Source: Dicyema japonicum (lineage: Eukaryota > Dicyemida > Rhombozoa > Dicyemidae). Taken from it: a stretch of 64,000 nt of DNA. A program made the position numbers and the translations under genes. Location: contig RDEW01000002.1 in the NCBI GenBank assembly GCA_011109175.1, positions 1,713,925-1,777,924 on the forward strand, in the 5' to 3' direction. This document shows, piece by piece, positions 45,921-56,250 of the stretch. The number at the start of each line of letters is the position of its first letter. Position 1 is the stretch's first letter. The notes under the pieces are model-generated. The model searched no databases, was not told the DNA's origin, and saw nothing but the letters and a program-made list of their open reading frames with translations.

Positions 45921-47074
45921 TTCGCTAAAATTTCGTGATGTTTATTGATAACTTATCCAAAACCTGAAAAAATTAATTGGAGGCCATTTTGAAAGAGGCC
46001 ATTTTGAATGGAAACGCACGTGTAATGACGTTTACCTCAGCAAGAAATGAAATACGGCCAACTTGTATGACTCCCCGCTTCCCCTAAGGAGAACCCTTTC
46101 AATCCTTGGAGTCATACTCTCCTCACATTCACTCATCAAGTGGACCTGGTAACCGCGAGGATCCAAAAGAAAATTAAAATTCTCAACGCTTTTACTCACT
46201 CTCCAATATCTTCCAGCTTATCGTTGGAGCCTCTATATAAACAATTTGTTCTACCGAGTATCGAGTACGCCTGTGCTGCATGGATTGCCTCGTTATCACA
46301 GATCAAATGGAAGTTTTACAAAGAGGTTGACGACTTCATCCAATGTATTTATGAGGGATGCTGTATCTATAAATGAATTTTCCGTTGAATCATTATTTAC
46401 ATTCTAAATTGTTATGTTTCTGTAATATTTTCAAATCGGTTCCAATCACAAAAATCATTTGTTTTAGATTCACATTCTGCAGACTTATCAACTTCCTTGA
46501 AAGTCATCGTAAAATTGCCTTTAGGACACCCGTATCAAAGGGATGTATTAAGACAGTCGTATCTTTGAGTTGATTAAATTGTTGTCAAAACTATGTTAAA
46601 GTGGAAGCGATAAGATGTATAAATTCATTCTAACAAGTTCACTTCAATTCGACCACTTTACTAAGAAATTATTAATAAGAGGAGAGTACGAGGACATTTC
46701 GCTAGAAGGAAGAATCGTAAAACACAGATTGGCGTTCTTTGGGCATGTTGTCCTCTCTGACTCCCTGGAAAGAACCATTATGCTGAGCAATATTACTGGG
46801 AAGAGAAGGCCTGGTCGACCGAGGACTCGCTGGCTATCCACGGTGAATGCCAATATCAAGGCTACTCCAAATTGCGACAGATTGGGGAGAGTGGAGGAAA
46901 CTTGTTCATGAGATCTCCACGGGTCGGACACGACATATAACACTATTTTCGAGTGATTCTATTCGGGGATCTCTCATTTTCTACAATAAGGGTCATACAC
47001 TATCTGTCATAAAAAATTGGATTTTAAAAAATTGGAATTTTATTAAAAAATTAATATTTTTAATTTAAATTATT

Positions 47075-47330
47075 TTCGACGAAGCTCGTCGCGAATGGTA
47101 TAAAACTGGGTTGGATCTCCTAACGATCTTGGAGGCAACGTGATTGGGATGAGATCTACTCTAAGAATATCTTCGACGTGCTAAAGTCTGAGGCAAACCA
47201 GCATCGTCTTGCATGCCTCGTGTCGCCACCAACCATGGGAGCGGAGCGTGGCTGGATGCATTTCCGTGTTCCTCCCAGGGGACCATTTTGGACGATGACT
47301 GTATTCGGATTGGGTGTGTCCATTACTCAA
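47075..47330 (+). pseudogene. LINE post-RT fragment, copy 2 (partner 5,515-5,790)
   Basis: TTCGACGTGCTAAAGTCTGA, CAACCAGCATCGTCTTGCAT and GACGATGACTGTATTCGGAT are shared with the 5.6-kb copy. The coding reading ARREWYKTGLD, DDDCIRIG is likewise frameshifted and ends before the Cys/His cluster. Confidence 0.7.
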
Positions 47331-47412
47331 ATGGATCTGGAAGTGGGTAATGTGTTTAAAAATCAGAAATATCACACTACAAAGATGTTATAGATGAGCT
47401 ATACTTCCAAAT

Positions 47413-48310
47413 ATGTCAAGTGAGGTTTTCTCTAGCGATGGTAGGAAGCCTACGAAGAAAGTGCCGTACCAACTTCCTAGAAAGGAGATTTTAATTGCTA
47501 TTAACGCCGCAATCAATAAGTCATCTCCACCAACTAATATAAACGATATCACGGATATTGTCTATGTTGGAAAGCGGGCGTACGAGGCTCTCGCACAGTG
47601 TGCCCGAAAGAAGAGCGATTGGATCCACCATATGGAAGCTAAGTTTATAAGACTGAAAAAGCAGCTTGAACAGATAACAGAGAATACTGGAATGAGAGGA
47701 AACCAAAGATACGTCAATGAAACGAGGGATTTGCTTTGTCAATATGGATTCGAAAGTCAAAGAAAGCTGAAGTAGGGAGAATCAGCGCTTCCATCAAGGA
47801 TAACATAAAGAGTGTGGGGAAAAGACTTAGAATACATGAATATAGAAAGGAATTCAGAAGACATAATTGGTGTTTCGAACTCAACTAAAGATATTTTTAT
47901 CGTGGCTTAGACGAGGAACAGGAGAAGTTCAATTTTTATTCAACGAAAGCCAGTGTCTTTTATTTTGGGAGAACATTTGGAAAGAACAGCCGAGCAATGA
48001 AAACACATTTTCGATGAAAATACGAGTGACTGAGCAGAAGACACATTTTCAGACTTCAGCAAAGAAAGCATCCTGGAATTAATTAAACATCTCCCGAACT
48101 GGAGACAAGTGGATGTGTTGGAGTGTTCAACTTTTTCAAAAAATTCACATCAATTTATGACCACCTTTGTGAAGAGGTCTCAAAGTTAATTCACGGGAAG
48201 TATAAACCAGATCCGTGGTTCTTCACTGGAATCACATATCTTACCCCGAAGAAAGACGTGTGCCATACCCAATCTATACAAGTTGGTTTTTTTACTCCAA
48301 GATCACCGGA
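47413..48310 (+). pseudogene. NeSL/R2-type LINE, N-terminal region and RT start
   Basis: The first 120 codons read a basic N-terminal part (VGKRAYEALAQC, KKQLEQITENTGM). Shifted frames then give NWCFELN and KASVFYFWENIWKEQPSNEN, later FFKKFTSIYDHLCEEVSKLI, PDPWFFTGITYLTPKKD. The last matches PDWACTGITYLIPKLNN at 57,490 in the element at 56,251-58,440. The RT active site is not present. The fragment ends about where a minus-strand LINE begins. Confidence 0.75.
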
Positions 48311-48320
48311 TTAGAAAAAG

Positions 48321-49790
48321 TTAACTACTAACTAAGTGATCCCGGTTTTCCGGGTTCTCGTTTGGAGTCCTCGAAGATCCAACAGAATTGGTAAAAAATG
48401 GGGACGGTCTCATTCTCCATAGATTTCCCGCATTTTCTAGATAGTCAGATATAGAGAGTAAAGCGGACATTGCCCACTGTAGAAATGACTTCACTCTCCA
48501 CCTTAGGTGTTCTTTAACATTCAATACGTTATCCACAGTTTTCTTATTTATTATTTTCAAGGCAGCAAGTTCTGCGGCTTCTAATTCTTGAGACGACAAT
48601 TCAGAAATCATCGAGCTCCAGGAAGGACATGTGTATTCGATTACTAGCAGTATGTGTTGTCTGTAAATTTTCTGTAGTAAGAAGGTGTTGCGCCCGAATG
48701 GTGATTGGGACAAAATTTTCAATATGTTGGTCCTCCTCCTGACTTTGGTAATAACGTCATTGACGTGTTGGCCGAATGTCAGGAGAGTATCCAACTTTAG
48801 TCCTAGTATTGTTGGAGACTTATTCATAGGAATTTCATATCTAAGCAATTTGATTTTGGGAGAGTATGATGATCTTCTATATGTAGAGAAATTTGTTATA
48901 AACGACTTTCCTGTAGAAACTTCCAGTCGATTTGATATGAGCCAATGTTCCAACATACCAATATAACTTTGAAGTTTCATCCCTGCCTTCTTATCGTTAG
49001 TCTCTCGTCGCAAGAACAATGTCATCTGCGTATGAGAGTATCAATGTATCGGGATCGTCATTGGTGGGAAGGTCATTGGTGTACAGGTTGAAGAGCAGGG
49101 GAGAGAGGTGAACCTTGAGGGACACCATTCGGCAATAAACGGGATTTAGATTTTCTGTTGTCTGACATCACTTGTCCTCTTCTTCCATTTAAAAAGTTCG
49201 ACAGCCATTTTTTAATGTTTGGATTTATAAGAGTGTCAGAAATGTTTTCTATAAGCAGCGTCCGGGACACGGAGTCGAATGCTTTCTTCAAGTCTATTGA
49301 AGCCATTATGGTCCCTTTATGTGGGTTTGGATAGGAGGATCCATCAGAAATATATTGAGTTAATTTTGTTAGGTGAGTCGTAGTAGAATGATTTTCACGG
49401 AATCCATGCTGGAATACTCGATTTGGTACAATATCTTTGATTTGTGTTAAGATTAATTTTTCTAAAATTCGGGACATCGCACATAGGATTGCAATTGGAC
49501 AATAAGAAGAGGGGTCGTTTGCAGATTTGTTTGGCTTCCAAATTGGCAGAATTATTGATTTTCTCTATATAGAAGGTATCATATTATTGTTCACAGATAG
49601 AGTATAAACGTATGATAGGAATTCGGTTGCTTTTTCACCAAGGTGTTTCAGTTCCATCATCGAGACATTGTCAGCACTTCGGGACCGGGAGTTTTTGGCA
49701 TCCATGATTGCGTTTCGAACTTCTTACGGAGTAAAGACAATCAAATCATATGATGGATACAACTTCTTCTTGTAAACTCTGTGTAACCTC
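48321..49790 (-). pseudogene. Jockey/CR1-type LINE RT, long fragment
   Basis: Read downward: AKNSRSRSADNVSMMELKHL (RT start), IWKPNKSANDPSSYCPIAIL, MSRILEKLILTQIKD, FQHGFRENHSTTTHLTKL, IMASIDLKKAFDSVSRTLLI (motif 3), LLPNGVPQGSPLSPAL (motif 4, intact), SYADDMTLFL (motif 5), WLISNRLEVSTGKS, TILGLKLDTLLTFGQHVND and VIEYTCPSWSS (thumb). Only a few frame changes interrupt it (near 49,080 and 49,480). It is one of the best-preserved RTs in the window. No endonuclease is seen. Confidence 0.85.
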
Positions 49791-50694
49791 GAGTACTATC
49801 TGTTAGAGGACAACGACCGGAGCTGAGAATTCTGGGTTCGTGTGTACGAGATCCACTACTTTGGTTTCAACTTCGTACACTCCTATGGAAACAAACTCCT
49901 CAATATAATGATAATATATTGCTAGCTGTTTCTGGACAGACCCATTCTCGGGAATGTCGCACAAACTGAAATGCAAATATTACTTTGTCCTAAAAATAGA
50001 AATTATATTTTGTACAAATTTTTTACCTTTCTTTCTCATGGATTCTGCACGAAGGCATACTTTGGTAGCTGCAAAAAAATGCGAAAGAAAAGATGAAAAT
50101 GATGAAGAATCGTTGAATGTAGAGACAGAATCATTCTACGAATGACTGTGATTACAATCAAACAACAACAAAAAGTCCATTATATGAGCACTTGGAGTAA
50201 ATATGGTTAGATTTTTTGGGATTAAGGTTAGGGTTTAAGTTTTATGTCTGAGTAGGAGTTTTAACGCTATGGAACTTATTCTACATAGTAACAGAAAGGT
50301 CTACAAAAAATAAATTTTTAATATTAAAAGTTAATTTTCGCATAGTTTTTTTTAATTTTTAATAAATTTTCCTACATTAATTTTATTCTCGCCGAATAAA
50401 AATAACTAAATAAGCCACATGCAGTATGAATTGTCGCATTAATGTCGTATATATGATTAAAGTCGTGGAGCGACACGATGACTCTCCAGAACATTGGAGT
50501 CGACGATGAATGTCTCAATTCAGCTCATGGCCACAAGTTATAGATAATTGGAGCCACTAGTAACTCCCAAATTTAATAACCCGTTAAATAAGAGAGTTGC
50601 ACTTAGCAAAATTAAAATGAAATGAAAAAAAGTAAAAGACAGCGATAACCCTAATTAACTAAACAAGTGATCCCGGCAAGACCCGAAAGAGACA
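49791..50694. other. Unassigned sequence with a short TTAGGG-like stretch
   Basis: AAGGTTAGGGTTTAAGTTTT at about 50,225 recalls the degenerate tract at 8,583-8,690. A 63-codon + strand frame (49,954-50,145) has no motif. Confidence 0.35.
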
Positions 50695-51802
50695 TCACAC
50701 AAAGGAGACAACAACTGCAGTCATGTCGTCTCTGTAGCTCCGAGATGTCCCACGTGGAAATGATAAAAGTTTTTCATGCATCGAGTCGTCTTTGAGATTC
50801 CCACGAAGAGCAGTTTCAAAAAGCTTAGTAACGACATTAGGAGAACAACCACCATATTGTGAAATATGCGATCCAACAATTTCAGCCACGTGTTCATCAT
50901 CTAAAAAATCAATAATTCCTTTGGTTGCCATAACAATACAAATATCCTCAGGCCTGATTGAATGAGACATAACTTCTGGGTAAGCTTTGAGGTATGGGGG
51001 AGATTTATAATTCAGGAAGCATAATATTTCCCTCCATGCCATTAGAAGTCATTAATTTCTTCACTTCAGCGAGGTATTTACGAGGCCACTTGAACTGGAA
51101 GTTTCCGAATGCTCGAAGAGGCATAGATATACCACAAAGTCCACCATTAACAAAGATTTCTTTCCGTTCTTCCTCAGGGACCGAGTTTTTAATTCTCTCG
51201 ACTTCGTTCGAATTCTCAAAAGTATGTGGATTAGTGAGTTTAACTGCCTTGAATTTCCCATTATCTGCAGAAACAACGAATGCGGAACAATCCCCAATAT
51301 TAGCGACATAAATTATCCCTTCATTGATGTATGCAAGGCAGGCACATGCTCCGGAAAGAGCTGTCAAGAAAGACTGATGGATAAATCAAAGAAAGTAACC
51401 TCAATATTTAGGTCGGTAGAATATTTAGAGCTAATGATCTTATCGAAGTATGTGAACGCCGACGATATCGACTCGGCTATTTTTGGGGTTACTTTTGAAT
51501 TAGTGGTATTAAGGTGGGAGATCTACAGTTTTAGTCATATTTACATCAATTGGTTCGTAAATGAAAGAGCTAGTTACGCTGGGTAGTAACTGCGAGCATA
51601 ATTTACCACAGTGATGTCCTCCGTAACCGTCAACAACGCCAATGATGAAATCATTTTTATTGCGGATCTTATTTTGGACGATAAAGTCTTCACATATAGT
51701 ATTGGACGGAAGCTGATTTGAAATAATCGATTTGACAAAAGGAGTGAAACATCTCATAAAATGCTCGTTCTCTGTTAAGAGTTTCAAACTCATTAAATTC
51801 AT
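50695..51802 (-). CDS. PP2C-family phosphatase related to pyruvate dehydrogenase phosphatase, metal ligand altered
   Basis: From ATG 51,802 (an in-frame ATG at 51,793 is also possible), two introns (51,523-51,544, 22 nt; 51,374-51,399, 26 nt) give a continuous PP2C fold. Motifs: IIGVVDGYGGHHCG (motif with metal Asp), SFLTALSGACACLAY, YVANIGDCSAFVV, NEVERIKNSVPEEER, PLRAFGNFQFKWP, PPYLKAYPEV, ICIVMATKGIIDFLDDEH and SYRDDMTAVVVSFV at the C-terminus. The EVERI..(V)PEEE and LRAFG..(Q)FKWP wording is that of the mitochondrial PDP branch, which dephosphorylates the E1 alpha subunit. In ATKG the usual metal-binding Asp of (A/S)(T/C)DG is Lys. A one-base frame change is needed near 51,018. The gene may be a pseudophosphatase or decaying. 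Confidence 0.85.
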
Positions 51803-52021
51803 AATTTATTTAAATTAATTATTATTAGGACAACCGACTGATATAAAATGCTTTTTAATAAGAATTCATAAACATATTGATGGATTTGCATTTAATGATT
51901 ATTTCAGTTATATTTTTTTGAAATAAGACTTCAATTTTGAGCTATATTTAAGACATTGTTATTTTATTTATTCACAATTATAAAAATTAATAATAATTTT
52001 TATTAAAAAAGTACATATATC
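51803..52021. other. AT-rich 5' flank of the phosphatase gene
   Basis: AT-rich; no clear promoter motif. Confidence 0.3.
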
Positions 52022-52222
52022 ATGGGGTGGCGTAGTGGTTAGGTGTCGGGTTTAAGTGGCTTAGGCTACGGGTTCGAATCTCGCTGCTGTTCACCTGGTG
52101 GAAGGTTCCACGCATCTACGATGCAGAAATGGTTTGACGAGTGACGCCGTCATCAGTGAATACTCACTGCGGAACTGGATTTGTCTAGAAAGGACACTCA
52201 CACAAAAAAAAAGAAAAAAGAA
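52022..52222 (+). repeat. tRNA-derived SINE
   Basis: The tRNA-like head carries A box TGGCGTAGTGG (52,028-52,038) and B box GGTTCGAATCT (52,071-52,081), 32 bp apart as in pol III promoters. A ~110-bp tRNA-unrelated body follows (GGTGGAAGGTTCCACGCATC and GAGTGACGCCGTCATCAGTG). An A-rich tail is at 52,203-52,222. Confidence 0.8.
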
Positions 52223-53429
52223 GTGAGATCATTCCTTGGTTCTACGATTAGTTAAAATTAACTGTTCTTTACTTAAATAAAGTGTGTGTCCTGCCTATGC
52301 GGAGCTATAAAACACTATGGCTCTCGTGAAAAGGCTTTATATTATTATTATTAGTACATATCATAGTTGTTCAATAAGATCACGTTCACAGAAAGCTCAT
52401 TTTTACTCTAGAAATATTCGGAGTTTGTTTTGAACTTTGATGAAGAACTATTTTTTGGAAGTGTGTTTCACATTTGCTACAAAATTGTGTAATGAAGATA
52501 AGATTTTATGTTGAATTAATTTTACCATCTAAATTACGTCTAAAGGAAACTATATGTGGAAAACATCTTGTTGACTTAGAGAGGTTGCATCGACTCTGGA
52601 ATGTGTAACAGCTTTGTTAATTGTTTTTGCATGATTTCACTCTCAAATCTCTCAGATACTTATTTCCTTGTTATTAGTTTATCATAGTTGCATTTGTTCA
52701 CTAAAAGCTTCCAATCATAGGGATAAAAAACACTTCGCATATTCAATCAGATTTAAGCCGAAGAGATTCAATCTGCAACTTTTTCCTTAGATCAACCTGT
52801 CCTTAGATTACTCCGGCAACCTCAGTATTTCCTATGTTTTTTTTAATCTTATTCTGCTCAAGTTTTGGAAATTTCAATTTGAGTGGGAGAATTCTTAAAA
52901 CAGACATGTTAGCTATATTTTACTTGTCTGGTGAATTTCTTATTTTAAAGGCTAAATATTGGATTATAAGTTCATTTAATTTTTGTTTTTTGACATAAAT
53001 AGTTGACCTCATTTAAATTGAAGTTACTAGAAGTTGTTTTTATCTTAATTCAGTCCATTTCTTAATTTTTTCAGTCTACTCAAGGTTTTTACTATTTTCT
53101 TATGAGAATGTCTCAGTGGTCTCGGTGTAGGTTCATTTTTTACCATTCGCTTGTAAACATCAAGACTCATAGGAAGCAGATCACTGAACCTGTGAACCGG
53201 ATAGGATCGCTTATCGCAACATGAAAACGAAAAAGTAATAAGCAGCTGGCTTACTGAGTGCATTTCTTATAGATTGGAAGGAGGAATTCGCTGCAAACTA
53301 ATTGGTTTTATTAATTAATTTTCTCATTTCTTATAATTTAAGACAATTAGCGAAATTCAATCACCTTCCGCGGAAAGCATTCAACCTATACCCATCTGAC
53401 TAAGTAACTGACTAGATTGCAGGTGGATC
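52223..53429. other. Unassigned sequence
   Basis: Nothing recognised. A 72-codon minus-strand frame at 53,045-53,263 has no motif. Confidence 0.35.
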
Positions 53430-54110
53430 CAACAATCACAAACAGCTACTCACTATTTTCCTTCCTTCCATTGACGTTTCTAAGGCCTTAGACAGGACTT
53501 TCGTCAAGTTATTTGCAAACAAGATAAACGCAACGATTATCCTTCCATTATACACAGATGGCTAAAATCATTACTGTCTGGTTGACTGGGACGTACCTTA
53601 ATTATGTTAAAGAAATCTAGTTCAGCTAGGAAGTGTATTTCTCTGCGTTCACGAAAGTTCCCAGTTAGGAATTAAAATTCAGGAAACTATTGACCCATCT
53701 ATCAGGGTTTTGTGTATTTGCATAAGGATACGCTCATTTAGTATGACTACTCCATACAGTTTACGGCCGAATTTATCATGGTAGTATGTTTTTATTTAAG
53801 TTTTACGCGGATCATAACATCAATCTCATCATACTTTTTGGGCTCAAACACCACACACTTATGTAGTAGCTGGTTACTTGATTGAGGATTTCTCCTACTT
53901 CCTTTTGGTAGCGTAAATCAGATCTACTTTACTTAGGAGATGACCAACACTATCAGGGATTCAAAATGATCCATTTAGACTATTTGGCTCCCTAACGATG
54001 AGTTCTGGCCTCGACCTTAACTTCACGGACAATGATCCATGGACCACTTGTGTTTTGATGAGGGATCTACTGAAAGAGTCAAGATCTCTGGATTAGTTAT
54101 TTAGATTTTA
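53430..54110 (+). pseudogene. Heavily decayed LINE RT
   Basis: Scattered fragments in several frames: IDVSKALDRTFVKLFANK (motif-3-like), FYADHNINLIILFGLK (YADD-like with H), and FGSLTMSSGLDLNFTDNDP. Too damaged to place in a clade. Confidence 0.45.
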
Positions 54111-54217
54111 TGCAATTAATTTTAATTCAAATATTTACGTTGTATGTTAATTTCTGCATGTTCTAAGTATTCAGCTTTGGTGGACTATCATTGTTTGAGA
54201 GTTACCACCATCTATGT

Positions 54218-55981
54218 CCGTGGTCGGCAACCTTTTAAGCCAAAGAACCAATTTTTTCGTTTTTTGGCAAGTTTAAAAAGCCAATTTTTAAATACTAAAA
54301 CATAACAATTATATTTAATTGACCCTGCATTTCCTTCGTCAATAGTGTTATGTCTGAGTCGTAATTTGACTCCTTAATTTCGATTTGATCAAATTCATAT
54401 GTGAAACCGCTTGCTCACAAATATAAATATACCCGAATATCCTGAGGACAATATGATATGAATCTGAATTCCATGCATTCAAGTATGGCACCAGCAATTT
54501 CTTTTCCACCAGTTTGACCCTTTAGCGGAAATAAAGCCGAAAGTTCCTCTCTAAGAAAGTCTCAAAAAAACATAAACTCACATGACTCATCTACTCTGAT
54601 CGAAATTGCAAAAGCTATTTTAAGGTCATCACATTGATTTAAAATTTCTGTTTATTCTTAAAATTTTGGAATAGTTGTTGACAATTTTAGAAAACATTAT
54701 TTGATGTATTCACCATCTGTGAACGGTTTCCCCATTTTTGCAATCTCATGACTGACGACGAAGCTTCAATATTAGTAGTCCTGGCAGACTGCTTCCAATA
54801 ATGTTGAAATTTCACTTTAATATTTTTTGGAGATCACAGCTAGTTTTACTATTAGTCAACAACCATCCAGAGGAGTTCCCCCTGGACGGCATTTCCTTTG
54901 AAGACTGCTGAGGGAGTCCGGAATAACCTGAATTTTTTCATTCTGGCTTTGACGGTGTTTTTTGTTCAATAGATATAAATTTATAGAGCTAGTTGAAGAA
55001 CCACTAACAGAATTTACGATTAAGCGAGTAAGATATTTATTATTATTTAACCCAAGAACACCAATAGTTAATTTAATTGTATTAAACTAATTAGGTGATC
55101 CCGGCCGCCTCCATCAGGTCTCTCATCTTTTTCCGGTGGACCTTCAGAGATCCAACACAGCTACTCTGAGGACGGGAGGGTTTTGATAGGAATACAAGAG
55201 GGGTGATGTAAAGTCTTCTAGTAAGACTCAATCCATTAGAGCATTGTAGGAAGTTGGATTTTCGGTACAGAGCGGCGAATCCTTTCCCATTTTCTCCGAT
55301 AAGGTCTTCCAGAGAGGTGGGTGTGAGACTGACTGTCACTGATTTTCTGTTTGTTCGTCCAGGATAGGTTAATTCCCCAAGACGCACAGGCGTAGCTGAT
55401 ATATGGCTTAATGAATTGTTTATGTAGTAGTTTCAATGCTGGGAAAGGGGTTCTGATGCCATCAAAAATAGATTTGATCAAACTAAGCTTTCTTGAGCAG
55501 GTTCCGGAGATATATTCGACATGAGGGGAGAAGGTCATGTGCGTGTCAAAGGCGACTCCTAAGATTTTCAATTTCTTTGTAAAAGGTATTTTAGTTTGGT
55601 TGATAAATAAAGCAAGTCATTCTTCAAGACGTTTGTCTGAGGTAAATAGGGATGTGGAGGACTTCTCAGGAGATATATCAAGTCTGTTGGAGATTAACCA
55701 ATTTTGAATCACGTGTAGTTGTTTTCGAACTCTTTCTGAGGCTTTTAGGGGATCCTGGTCACGGGATCCAATTAGTAAGATATTTAAAATTAAAATATGA
55801 AAAAATATGTAAGAATTTAAATAAAAATAACAATTTAATATAAAATAGCATCTAAATATATACATAAAAAAATTTTGGAAGAAAACTATTTTAAAAATGT
55901 TTTTTTTGAAGAGTAAGTAATCTTTGCGATAATTGAGAGAGCCACATAAAAAACTCAAAGAGCCACGGTTGCCAACTATTG
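54218..55981 (-). mobile_element. hAT transposon remnant (SPIN/Buster-like ends), hosting a LINE
   Basis: The left end CCGTGGTCGGCAACCTTTTA and the reverse complement of the right end, CAATAGTTGGCAACCGTGGC, share a GTxGGCAACC terminal motif characteristic of hAT elements, followed by (G)CCAAAGA/GCTCTTTG. Flanking 8-mers ATCTATGT and TTGTATGT are similar but not identical. Near the left end the minus strand reads YIYICEQAVSHMNLIKSKLR, the hAT C-terminal dimerisation signature (CEQxFSxMxxxKSKLRxRL), in broken frames. The middle is occupied by the LINE at 55,085-55,760. Confidence 0.7.
55085..55760 (-). pseudogene. Jockey/CR1-type LINE ('LINE-C'), thumb and 3' end
   Basis: Reads LHVIQNWLISNRLDISPEKS, KLKILGVAFDTHMTFSPHVE, LLHKQFIKPYISYACASWGI, then a C-terminal tail over the highly conserved 3' segment at 55,085-55,160, which is also found solo at 34,878-34,955. 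YADD and everything upstream are missing (5' truncation). It lies inside the hAT at 54,218-55,981. Confidence 0.82.
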
Positions 55982-56089
55982 ATTGTATGTGAACCTTAAA
56001 TATCCACTATTCGATAAATTATGTGTCCAAGTACTGACATAAACTATTTTTTATCGTTGGCAGATTCTTCATTTAAAAGCGGGGAGTTG

Positions 56090-56160
56090 TCAAACGGTGT
56101 GCCGCGAGACAATATCTAGTGTGCCGCCTGCCGAATACAAATTTGAATAAATTTATATAC
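56090..56160. repeat. hAT subterminal motif remnant (TGTGCCGCGAGA)
   Basis: TGTGCCGCGAGA then TGTGCCGC 20 bp later, the same doubled motif as at 63,112-63,160 by the end of the hAT transposase. It suggests a fragment of the same transposon family, in the same orientation. Confidence 0.5.
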
Positions 56161-56250
56161 ATTTTTTGACCTAATTAATTTAAAAAGATAAACAAATTAA
56201 AATAATTACTAAAATTAAAATAATCATTTTTTTATTATATATTTGTAAAC

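Larger units (their letters stand above)
44410..46016. mobile_element. 1.6-kb TIR element with subterminal tandem repeats and 9-bp TSD (MULE/foldback-like)
   Basis: The termini GGTTCCCATTCAAAATGGCC (44,410 inward) and, reverse-complemented, CGTTTCCATTCAAAATGGCC (46,016 inward) are flanked by a perfect CACGTGTAA on both sides (44,401-44,409 and 46,017-46,025). The TIRs run about 230 bp or more. A unique outer ~100 bp includes a doubled TTCAAAATGGCCTC. Inside it are ~94-bp tandem units: 1.5 on the left and about 3 on the right. The centre (44,650-45,650) shows no recognisable transposase. A 9-bp TSD with long TIRs fits Mutator-like elements, and tandem units inside TIRs are also typical of foldback elements. 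It has no coding capacity I can identify, so it probably moved in trans. Confidence 0.9.
44205..46950 (+). mobile_element. Jockey/CR1-type LINE, 3' two-thirds, interrupted by the TIR element at 44,410-46,016
   Basis: Left part: NTILLSYADDLVVAVKHRRI (RT active site), then GLWFLKNRLNIS. With the insert and one 9-bp repeat removed, the frame continues KSRVMTFTSARNE, which fits the usual LNxxKSxxMxFT of this clade. After a frame change it reads VTARIQKKIKILNAFTHSPI and LYKQFVLPSIEYACAAW (thumb). It ends LAFFGHVVLSDSLERTI, GKRRPGRPRTRWLSTV and GEWRKLVHEIS, the last after another frameshift. The 3' end matches 1-147. The endonuclease and N-terminal RT are missing. Confidence 0.85.
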
